Shown here piece by piece: positions 9,275-19,700 of a DNA stretch of 49,628 nt. The notes below the pieces were generated by a model. It was not told where the DNA came from. It ran no database searches and saw only the letters and a list, made by a program, of their open reading frames with translations. A program made the position numbers and the translations under genes. Numbering within the stretch: the first letter of the stretch is position 1; each line of letters starts with the position of its first letter. Location of the stretch: contig PJRA01000198.1 of assembly GCA_016987375.1 (NCBI GenBank), forward strand, positions 592,496 to 642,123, read 5' to 3'. Source of the stretch: Brachionus koreanus (lineage: Eukaryota; Rotifera; Eurotatoria; Ploima; Brachionidae).

Positions 9275-10867
9275 ATGGGAAACTGTTTGACGAAAAAGCC
9301 GGAGTTGACAGACTTGAAAAAAGCGAGTGCTAATCACCAGCGTCAGCCGTCAGTGTCGAGCAGTCGGCGAGTGCCGGTCCCAATTCAGCTGATCGCACAG
9401 CCACAGTCCTACTCGATATCGGACGATTTCTCAAATCTGACCCAATCAACCGGAAATTCGTTCAAGTCAACGCAGAGCAGCCAAACAGCCGGCAAAAATT
9501 CCTATTTGGCATTGTTTGACTACGAGCCAAGGACTAGCCAAGACTTAGAGCTGAAAAAAGGCGACGTGATCTATGTGGAGAAGCAAAAGTCGAATGGATG
9601 GTGGCTGTGTCGCTCGAGCACCAATCGGTCTCGAGTCGGCTTCGTGCCGTCCAAGTACATAGCTCGTGTGGGCAGTCTAGAGGCACATCCGTGGTATTTT
9701 GGCCAAACGAAGCGCATGGAGGCCGAAAAACTACTCATGCATCCGCAAAACGATCAGGGATCTTTTTTGGTGCGCGAAAGCGAGGGCAATAACCACGCTT
9801 ACTCGCTGTCCATACGAGACAAAGATTCGGTAAAGCATTACAGAATACGTCGCGACCAAGACTCACGATACTTTATTTCAAACAAAGCTATGTTCAACAA
9901 TTTAGATGAATTAGTGGCTTATTATAGCAAAAAAGCCAATGGTCTTTGTACAGAATTGAGATTAGCCTGTGCAACCGAGAAGCCGATTACCCAAGGCTTG
10001 ACTCATTCGTTTAACGAAAGCTTTGAAATTGACCGAAATTTGTTCAGATTGGAGAGAAAAATTGGCCAAGGTCAATTTGGCGATGTGTGGATTGCCGAGT
10101 TCAAGGTGACCAAAATGAAAGTGGCAATCAAAACGCTCAAAGAAGGCATGAATCCGACCGAATTCAAGGCCGAAGCCGAACTGATGAAAAACCTATGTCA
10201 TCCCAAGTTGATCCAATTGTACGGCCTATGCACCGATGAGGAGCCAATTTTTATAATCACCGAGCTAATGATTAACGGAAGTCTATTGGACTATTTGCAA
10301 ACACCGGTTGGTAAACGTTTGTCCAAAGACTCGTTGATTTACATAGCAGCACAAATAGCAGATGGCATGGCTCATTTGGAAAAGGAAAAATTTATACACA
10401 GAGATTTGGCTGCGCGCAATGTTCTTGTTGGACTCAACAACGAGGTTAAAGTGGCCGATTTTGGTCTAGCCAGAGCCGTAAAGGACTCGCAAAATATTTA
10501 CGCGGCCCGTGAAGGAACCAAATTTCCGATAAAATGGACGGCGCCTGAGGCCGCCATTTACAACAAGTTCAGCATCAAGTCAGATGTGTGGTCGTTTGGC
10601 ATTGTGTTGTACGAAATAGTGACACACGGCCGGACCCCCTATCCCAGCATGACCAATCAAGAAGTGTTGTACAATGTGTCCAAGAATTACAGAATGCCTA
10701 GGCCATCCGAGTGCGATGAAAAGCTGTATCAAATAATGCTCGGATGTTGGAAGACTACTCCTGAAGAGAGGCCCACTTTTGAATATTTAAAAAACAGATT
10801 GGACGGCTATTTTGACGAAGATGACAAGCAGTACAGGGACACCAATCAGCCTAATTCAATGAGATAA
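9275..10867 (+). CDS. Src-family non-receptor tyrosine kinase
   Basis: Membrane-anchored tyrosine kinase of 530 residues in one uninterrupted coding exon. The N-terminus MGNCLTKK has Gly2 for myristoylation and Cys4 for palmitoylation. A low-complexity unique region reaches residue 75. SH3 is about 77-132 (ALFDYEP, NGWWLCRS, GFVPSKYIA). SH2 is about 139-232 (WYFGQTKR, GSFLVRESEG). The kinase domain is about 258-512: GQGQFGDVW, Lys286 in VAIKTLK, HRDLAARN with catalytic Asp377, DFGLAR, activation-loop Tyr409, and the family mark FPIKWTAPEA. Tyr520 in DDKQYRDTNQ is a likely Csk-type inhibitory tail site. The activation loop has an extra residue or two before the tyrosine compared with vertebrate Src or Fyn. 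Codon use is GC-richer than in the neighbouring minus-strand genes. I cannot assign it to the Src42A or Src64B branch from sequence alone. Confidence 0.96.
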   Translation: MGNCLTKKPELTDLKKASANHQRQPSVSSSRRVPVPIQLIAQPQSYSISDDFSNLTQSTGNSFKSTQSSQTAGKNSYLALFDYEPRTSQDLELKKGDVIYVEKQKSNGWWLCRSSTNRSRVGFVPSKYIARVGSLEAHPWYFGQTKRMEAEKLLMHPQNDQGSFLVRESEGNNHAYSLSIRDKDSVKHYRIRRDQDSRYFISNKAMFNNLDELVAYYSKKANGLCTELRLACATEKPITQGLTHSFNESFEIDRNLFRLERKIGQGQFGDVWIAEFKVTKMKVAIKTLKEGMNPTEFKAEAELMKNLCHPKLIQLYGLCTDEEPIFIITELMINGSLLDYLQTPVGKRLSKDSLIYIAAQIADGMAHLEKEKFIHRDLAARNVLVGLNNEVKVADFGLARAVKDSQNIYAAREGTKFPIKWTAPEAAIYNKFSIKSDVWSFGIVLYEIVTHGRTPYPSMTNQEVLYNVSKNYRMPRPSECDEKLYQIMLGCWKTTPEERPTFEYLKNRLDGYFDEDDKQYRDTNQPNSMR

Positions 10868-11892
10868 TTTTATTTGATTTGGTATGCCAGTGAATCTCTC
10901 AATTAAGTTTGTTTAATTCGGTTATTTATTGAGATTACCAAGCCGGTTGATTATTTATTTAAGTATTAAATGGTATTTTTTGGGTGCTAGTCTTCTAGAC
11001 TTGTTGACTTGTTTACTTTACCTTGATATTGGTATGGCTTGAGAGACAATTTTATAAATTCAATAATTTTCTATTATTATCATCATTATTCTTATTATAT
11101 ATATAGAATTTTTTTCTTTTTTTTTTGAATATTTTCAGCAGACCGCTATTTTGTATGTATAGGCTATTTTTTTTTTAAATTTAACTAATTAAAAAATGAT
11201 AATTTTAAAATTCAGATTTCGTTGTTTTATCGGCTCAAAACACTCAAAATGAAGTTACGTTTTCTCCTCCCTCTCTTTCTCTACCTCATTTTTTTTTAAC
11301 TGAGGCGAGAATGACTATTTTATTATCTTGTCTTAGAGTTATCGTTCAAGACTTTTTCTATTTTTTTTTCTTAAATTTTTTTTAAATAGATTTTTTTTAA
11401 TCTTTGATTATTTTAAAATAAACTACTGTTAAATTTATATTTTTGTTCGTAAAAAATAAATTTAAAAATAAACATTAAGGCATAATTTTAATTTATTTAT
11501 TTTTTTATTCTATTGTGATAACAGTTTTTCAAATTAATCATTCATTATTTTTTTGTTTGATCAAGACAAAATAAAATCATAATAATTAAATTTAACTTGA
11601 TAATTGTCATGCTGTAATGTGGTTTAAAGATGGGGTGTGAATAATTTTATGAGAAAAAGAAAAAATTAATTTTTTTTAAGAGGTAAATAATTCTTATTAA
11701 AAAAAAAGACTAAAAATAGAGATAAAACATGGGTTGCAGTATTTGATTCAACTTAAAGATCGTACCTAGTTGAATGCATTATAACGGTTGACATTGATTA
11801 ATTATCGAAGTGCATGACTAAAATTTTTTGTCATTTTTTTATATAATTTTGAAATTAGATTAAAATTGAACATTTTTTTCTCATTTAAAATA

Positions 11893-12083
11893 GGCAAAAT
11901 GAAAATAATTTTACATTCTTACATTTTCATATTTTTAGATTTTTTGTGCAATATTTAAAAAATTTTTTAATTTTATTTTTGTTTACCAAATAATTTGAAG
12001 GAGTTTTTTTAATTTTCTGAAAAATTGCACAAAAAATCTAAAAATATGAAAATATAAAAATGTAAAATTATTTTCATTTTGCC
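11893..12083. mobile_element. 191-bp miniature inverted-repeat element with 9-bp target duplication
   Basis: Nearly palindromic element: the left end GGCAAAATGAAAATAATTTT is repeated inverted at the right end (AAAATTATTTTCATTTTGCC), with arms of about 60 bases including ATTTTTAGATTTTTTGTGCA. It is flanked by the direct repeat TTTAAAATA at 11884-11892 and 12084-12092. No coding capacity, so non-autonomous. Ends in GGCA like the element at 42385. Target-site length fits hAT (8) or Mutator-like (9) chemistry. Confidence 0.85.
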
Positions 12084-12140
12084 TTTAAAATAATATATTT
12101 AAATCAATCAAGTCAATAATCAAATTCAATCTTTTAGATG

Positions 12141-12415
12141 TGTTACCTTCTTTGATCAGTTATTCATCAGCTTATTAACTGATGCACAAAGATAAGTAAT
12201 AATTATACTTGTCACGTATCTCAGAAGCTAGACGCTTCGAAAGGCTGACAGAGACATTTACACTAAGCTAACATCTTGACTTAATTATAAGCTTGTGTTC
12301 TGTACACGAGCATATAGGTATAAATAAGGATTCCATTCTTAGAACTTCAGAACGTTCAATTATATTAATAAAGCTTTTAAAGAATATATATTGTATTTAC
12401 TTATAACCGGTTACA
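12141..12415 (+). mobile_element. solo LTR of a retrotransposon
   Basis: 275-bp segment starting TGTTACC and ending GGTTACA, that is, short inverted ends with TG...CA. It is flanked by the direct repeat GATG at 12137-12140 and 12416-12419; AGATG is possible if the end is one base shorter. A TATA box (TATAAATA, 12319-12326) and a poly(A) signal (AATAAA, 12367-12372) are in LTR order on the plus strand. No internal retroviral-type coding sequence is next to it, so it is a solo LTR left by recombination. The superfamily is not determined; a 4-5 bp duplication fits Ty3/gypsy or BEL. Confidence 0.75.
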
Positions 12416-13434
12416 GATGTTTTAATTTTTGTTTTTTTTTGGCGCATAAAAAAAAATTATTGTGGATAAAAAAGTGCAACAAGCTGTGTTGAGGTATTAT
12501 TAAATTTAGTACAATAGAACAGAACAAAATGTTAAAAATTCAAAAAACTTTTTTAAAAAAATAAAAAGCAATTTGTGCAAATGCAACATGGTTTTACTAA
12601 AAAGAACATTCTGGTCAAACTGAAAAATCTATCATTAGCAGACTTAACTTTTGATGCAACTTTGAATTATCTATTAATTCTTTCTCTTTTTTTGTTGTAC
12701 CAAATTTCACAAAACCCTATGTTGCAGTATTTTTTTATTAAATTTTTGTTTCCCCTTGTAAATTTTAATCTATCAAAAAAGGAAAATTTTTTGTTAATAT
12801 TGTATCGGATTTTACAATGCTTAGAAATTTAATACTCGGACATATTTTCATGTGTAGCAAAACATGCTAAACCATAGCCAAGTGTTGAGCATAATTTTGT
12901 GTTTTATGCATGCATATAATTATGGCACAAATTTGCAGACATCAAGATTGAAGGTGGCAATGTGAAATTTTAGTACAGAAATTACAATACAAAAAGGAAA
13001 CTGCAAAAATGGTTCTGTAAACAGTATAATGTTGTACAGATTTGTACAAAATAATTCTAAGCTCTGCAAAAACTGTGCAATTTAGTGCAATGAATTGAAT
13101 TTGAATGTGTACTTTGAATATGTGAATCTGCAATTAATTTTTCTCTAATAAAAATATCCAAGTCTTTTTTTCAATAATGATTATTGAAATCCTTGATAAT
13201 TCGGAATCTTCAAAATTCCGTCCAAATACCAACAAATTTTCCTCTACTTCATATTATATTTGCATCATAAATTATTTCATTTGTCAATTTTCAATGATAA
13301 AATTTCATGAAAAATAATTAAAATTATCCGATTATTTCTTAAGAATCATACAAATCAAACAAAATATTTGTAGAAATTATTAGTTGAATAAGATGTGGAA
13401 GAAGCTAGAAAATTCAAAAAATTTTATTTTAGAT

Positions 13435-13469
13435 AAAAAAAGTGCACAAAAGTCTGCTGCACTTTTTTT
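13435..13469. repeat. perfect 12-bp stem hairpin
   Basis: AAAAAAAGTGCA (13435-13446) and TGCACTTTTTTT (13458-13469) pair perfectly around an 11-base spacer. It lies about 270 bp beyond the ROCO stop codon. Function unknown. Confidence 0.6.
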
Positions 13470-13734
13470 GCAGAATTTTTTTTTTTAATTTTATTTTAGT
13501 TAATTTTAATTTTTCAAAAAAAAGAAGAGTTTTTTTTTTAATTGTTTTGATTTTCGAGGCATTGTCTAATGCACTTTATTGAAAATGCTTAAAGTAAAAT
13601 ATACAGTTGGAAGCCCTCGGCCAATTTGTACAAATGAAATTATTAGAGTTGTCTTTAATTGAAAAGAAAAAAATTTTAATTTTAAACTTTATTTCATTTC
13701 ATCAATCAATTTTTTTGTAAACAAAAATTTCAAA

Positions 13735-16700
13735 TTAGCTTTGTTCGTTGTATTTTTTAAGCTCATCAAATAAAATAGCATTGAATTCATCATTTTGAAA
13801 TTTGTTAAAATTAACACTTTCCATGCTAGTTAATACTTGAACATGTTCGTCATTGCTATGCTCATCACACAACCAAACAATTTTGCCACTTGGCAACAAA
13901 CATCTATTCAACTCAAAATGGTCAAGTCTATTCAAATTATTTTCGGCAGAGGACATATTAAGCATGTCAAATTGGTTCATTTTTTGGATAATAAAATTTT
14001 TCAATGCTAAATAGGACTCGCTAAATCCTGCCAAAAATCCAGTATTATCTGCTCTAGTTGAGCTAGAAAATCTATTTGATGAAGATTGATTTATACTAGT
14101 CTGATCAGAACTCAAGCTTTCATCGAAATAGTTGATCAAATCTTGAAATTTGTCTTGATTTTTTAAAATTTCTAAATTTAAATCACTGTGTTTTATAATG
14201 CTCATAATACGATAAAGATAAGAAATATGAGATAAAGGTATGCTTTTCAATGATTCATAGCTTATTGGATGACCGGATGGATGCCAACCTGACTCATGTT
14301 CACAGGCCATTCTCAAACAGAATCGCTCTGCAACAGGCGATCTAAAAGATTTGTCTATTCTCCTTTTTGAACTTGACCAATTTTTATTCATACTTTGCTT
14401 GGAAAACATCTGAAAACTACTGCTTTGTGCTGTCGTAGATGAACTATAACTAGAAAAGTCTAAGCCATAATCTTCGGGCAGATCGAGAATGATCAAACGA
14501 GGAAATGGCCTAGATGCAGCATTTTCTGAAGAGTTAACTATTTGTCTTACAAATTTTCGTTGCGTTAATTCAATTAATTCAGCATATGCTTGATTGCTTT
14601 CATCATCAGGCTCCTCTATCAAGCTTGTAGATTTTTTCTCATTTTTTAATACTGGTTCTATTCCATTATTTTTTATTTCATCTAAAACACTAATAATAGC
14701 TTTGGGGTTTTCTAATTGAAAATTAATTTCTTTATTATTCAAACAGCTCATTATACCAAGCTCTGTGCTCTTCCATTCACTGTTTCGGTGTGCTGAGCCG
14801 AATATACACATTATAGTTGGCTTCTTCAGGTTAGAAGCAAATCGAAACTCTTTCATGCAATTCTCTGACTGAGCATACTCATTCGATAAACATGCAATGA
14901 ATAGTTCACAATTTCTGATGCCCTCCACAATGTCTTCGAAAAGATTTTTTTTGTTACCAACTTGTTCAAAATCGATCCAAACGGAGTATCCGGCTTTTTC
15001 AAGCTGTTTTTTAAGATCTCTTGGATCTCCCCATCCTAGACTAAGCTTATCTTTCAATGGAGTTCCTTTATTAATCGCGTCTTGGCTATTCACTCGGCAA
15101 TAGCTAATAAAGCATTGATAATTAAGATTTTTTTTAGCATTTTTATTTTTAATTGAGTCCAGTTTACGCTTAGCTAAGTCTAATAAATCAGGCAGACTGG
15201 TCTGATAGCGAGCAATGGTGTTTATTTTGATAAAAAATTCATTTGTTATTAGAGCACCTACTTGAGTCTTTTGCCATTCGAACGATTCGCCCAAAACCAC
15301 CAATATATAGGGCTTCATTATATTTAATTTGACAAAATTAAACATATTTATACAGTTTTGATCCGAGCAAAAATTATCAGTAATGCAAAATAAGACAAGA
15401 GAACAATTTCTTAGTAGAACAGACAATGAAGCAATCGAAGTTTGGTCAGGTGTTTCGCTGAACCAACAAGTAATATTATTTTTTTCCAAATCTGTTTTTA
15501 TTAGTCTAGGTTGAATAATATTGTCATTTTGAGTGTCTTCTGTTGAATACAAAATGACAATGTCAGTGCTTAGTTTTTGTTTTAAATGTTTTAGATCTCT
15601 GACTGAGTGTTTTAGTTGAATGTCATAAGAGTCTACTGAATCAGGAGGCATTTTGGCATGTAAGTCTGCAATCGGTACCACATGAAACATGTTTCTACAC
15701 TGCAAGAAGACAGCTTTGACACGCATTGCTTGACGTACGAGCGATGCTGAAAACATGCTTGTATTGGTATTGATGCATATGTTATCATAGCAATCGGGAC
15801 ATGGAAAGCTAAAGTCAAATGTGACTCCATTGAAAGACTCGGCTATCAAGGTCTCCAAGACTTCATGAATTAAAAAGACCAAATTTTCGGGCTGTATGCC
15901 AATGCATTTTACTTTAATTGTGTTCTCATGTTTTGTGATCAAAGCAATATGATTATTTTTGTGAATAATGGAGCCATTTTTCCAAATTGCTCGTGTATCT
16001 GTCATCAAATACAAACGAACTTGGGCTCTATTGAACAGTCCTACGGGCAAATACTCGAAATTGTAGATAATTTTGGTCTCTTTTTTGTTGCCTTTGGCTA
16101 ATTTTAATTGTTGTTGATCTTGCAGTTTTTTTATTCTAAACTGGGACCAGTCAATATCATTTGAGGGCGTTTCTGGGAGAAGACACGGAACCAAATGAAG
16201 ACCCTGATCTCCTATTTCAAAAGTTAAATCAAATTTTTCCGTGATTTTCAAAATCCAATTGTGTAGTGATGGATTGTATTTTTTCCAGACTTTTTCCACA
16301 TCGTTTTTCCACAAGTGTCCGTCTACAATGTAATTGTTATTTACTGAAACCAAACAGGACAATAGATCGACCATAAATTGAGGGTTAATGACAACTTTGT
16401 CGCGTAGGATTTGATTGTTAAAGTACATTATTGAGCCTAGATCGTGTAGAAAAACTAATGCCTGTGCCAGCTCATTTTGCTCGAATATTCCGCAACTGTC
16501 TGCTAGCTTTTCAGCTTCCGAATACTCAAGAAAGTATTTTTCTTTCTTTAGCTCATGAAGTTTAGTTTCAAATTCAAGCCAGCACTTGGGAATTTTTTCG
16601 CCCTTTAAAAAATTTTTTAATTCAAATTTATTTTATTTAAAAATAAATATTTGTGAAAAATTTGTGGAAAAAAAATGAAATATTGAAAATTTTTGGATTA

Positions 16701-19700
16701 ATTTTCATTTAAAAATTATTTATGAAAATTTTAAATCCCAGTCAATCAAAATTTGATGTAACATCAATGAATAAAAAAAAATTAAATCGATTTTTCATCG
16801 ATGAGAAGTGAGCAGATTCATAATGTTTCATTGATGAAAAATAAAAATTTCATCGGCTTTTCATTTATTTATATTAATAAATAAAATAAATTAATTTTTT
16901 TCCAAAGTTTATAGAAAGATGTGAATTTTGGTTTTAAGTATTCACTTTTATGAAAAATAAATTAAATTTAAAAAAAAAATTGTGAAATTCAAATGTTTTT
17001 TTTTCATTTTTAATGTTTAGTCTCTCAAACGTTTTTGATTTTTATATTTTGATATCGTCATAAAAAGGGAGTCGAGTTATTTATCTAGTTTTATTTAGTC
17101 TCAAAGGCAAGTTACTAATTAGAAAAGAAGATACTTTAATATAATATAGCAAATAACAATAACCTGAAAAAATTGTGATATTGCAGATCAATTCGATGTG
17201 TGTATGGTCGGCATTGCTCAAAAAAGATTTGCCAATTTTCTATTGTTTTTTTCGGAAATCATGATAAAACTTAAATATGGTAGGGAAAGCTTTTGATATT
17301 GTGAGTAACGTATCTTTAATTGCCAGGAATATAAATAAAAAAATCAATTTCGAGCAGGATTGTCTTTGTTATTAATTGCGAGTCTTTAGAATACTGTACC
17401 TAACAATCCAATAGTAATTGAGTGGTCTTATAAAGAGAGAAGATCGTCCTTGATGCTTTACGTCTGGTTAATTAGTTTGTTTATGTTATAATATTTTTAT
17501 AATATTTTTTTTATAAAAATTATATATTTTTTTAAAATAATATTTTTTTAAATAAAGTTTTAATTTTTTGATCTAAAAATCTTCATCTATTCATTTTATA
17601 CTTACCATGTATTTTTCTTCAAGAGCAGTACTGATTATATGCTTGGTTAGCTCGGGAATTCCTTTGCCATCAAAAGAGGAGACAAAATGAAAGCCGACTA
17701 TTTGCGGATATTTTTTTTTGTATTTATCTAGAGAAATATCAAACTTGCTAACTTGGTCAATATGGGTGCCTATGATAAAAATTGGACACATAGGAGCATG
17801 ACAGTCAATAGAATTTAGCCAAAAATCCAAGCCCGAATGTTCAGCCCCCAAGCGTACATTCCAAACCAGTAGGTAAATAGATCTATTGGTAAGAAAAAAT
17901 TGATGAGTATTATAATAAACCACTTGACCAGCAAAGTCAAAGACTGAAAATGTTAAATTTTGATCCTGGGCAATATCTACTTTCCAATCAAGAATAGATA
18001 TTCCATCAGTTAAATTTGGCGCAGGTTTATTTCCATCCTGGAGCACATTATTCATCATAGCCTCGATTAGACTTGTTTTTCCAGCACCGCCAAGACCAAG
18101 TAGCATAAGTTTTGTCCTCTTGCACTCAACTGATCCAGTCAATAGTCTATTCAAGTAAGCTAGTACTGAATTGACGCCTCTGCGCTGAATTTCCAGCGGT
18201 GGCGTCTTTAAAGACATGCAACCAGTCAAGTCCAATTCATTTAGCTTCAAATTGCCCAATTTGGCACTCAGCGATTCTAAATAAACGCAATATCTCAGCT
18301 TAAGAACCTTCAAATTTTCCATAATGGACACAGCATCACTTATTTTTGTAATAGCTTGAAAAGATAAATCTAAATAAGTAATTGTTGTTTTAAAAGTGAC
18401 TATTCTTTTCCATGGCGCAAATATGGTCTTGTCAAGTTTTTCTTCAATTTTGGGCAAATTTTTTGTCAATTTAAAATCTCTTGTTTTGTCTACGGCACGC
18501 GGAAAATTCTTAAAAATGTAAGCATTAAAATGCTGCAGTTCTTTATAGTCCAAAAACATGTTATCATCATAGTCAAAGCGTTTGAATACGGTTGTGGCCC
18601 CATCCAGGCTCATCAAATTTGGACAATACAAATCAATAACTTTATTAATGTCAACACTCATTGAAGACCAAAGATTTTCATTTTCAGGCAAAATTAAATT
18701 TACTCCTTGAAAAGTAAGCTCTTCAATAAACGGACAATTGTCCAGTAGTTCATGTGGAATGTATTTTAATTTACACTCGGAAATGATAAGTGATTTAAGG
18801 TTAATGGTGCATTGATTTTTGTCTGACCAATTGTTTGGAAGTTGACTCAAGTTTAGTCGACTTAATACCAGTGATTTCAAATTTTCAAGAGTAAAAATAC
18901 TTGATGGAATTTCTTTTAATGGTTGGTTGTCTATAATTAATTGAGTGAGACACTTGCTTTGACAAAGAATATTTTTTGGTATTTCGCTCATGTAATTGTT
19001 GTGAAATTCAATATTTTGAACAAATTCAGCATTGTCTATCATTTGATCAATGTCGGTTATTTTTAAATTTTCCAATGTTATGTTCACTAGATTTGGAAGA
19101 TTTTTAAATAGCTTTGAACTAAGTGATATGCTACGCGATTCTGATACATTCATGTCTATAGTGTCCTTAATGCTAATGCTGGTAATAATTCGGGAAAATT
19201 CTTTCAAATGTTTGAAGGATTTTTTGAAAAAATTGTCAAGTGAAGCGCTCTGTTTTAGTCCCAAATTGGCCAAATTTATGTTGAAAGCATTGCAAAATTT
19301 GCACATACCATTTAAGCTTAGATTGAACTCGTTTATTTTTTCCAAAATGAAATTCTCTAATTTTGAATTTTTTTGCTCTGATCTCAAGCTGTCTGTGGAA
19401 GAAACCGGTGTCAAAAAGTACTTCGATGACTCTTCTATTATAATTTCTCTTAACGATTTTGACTTTTCCATGCGAAATTTCAGTTCATAAAAAAATGGAA
19501 TTGCCAAGCTGATACAATTTGCTAGCTGATCGAAATATTTTTTAAATGACCTATTGAACTTGTTCGTACTTATGTCTTGATCAGTTTTGAAATTTGGAAA
19601 GATTACATTATTCTTTAATAAAAAAAATAATTTATTATTATTAAACAATAAAGGTTGGTTTTATGAAAATTTGAAAAATTATTATTTTTTTTATTTTGAA

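Larger units (their letters stand above)
10868..13734. other. spacer between Src kinase and ROCO gene, with repeats
   Basis: 2.9 kb without a credible gene. It begins with the Src 3' UTR (pyrimidine runs near 11260-11300, AATAAA-type signals near 11455). It contains an inverted-repeat element at 11893-12083, a solo LTR at 12141-12415, and a strong hairpin at 13435-13469. Short open frames here have AT-driven composition and no recognisable product. Confidence 0.6.

Noticed and set aside
16740..16870. Miniature element suggested by inverted TCATCGATGA and TCATTGATGA words
   Set aside because: Arms are short and no target duplication is visible.
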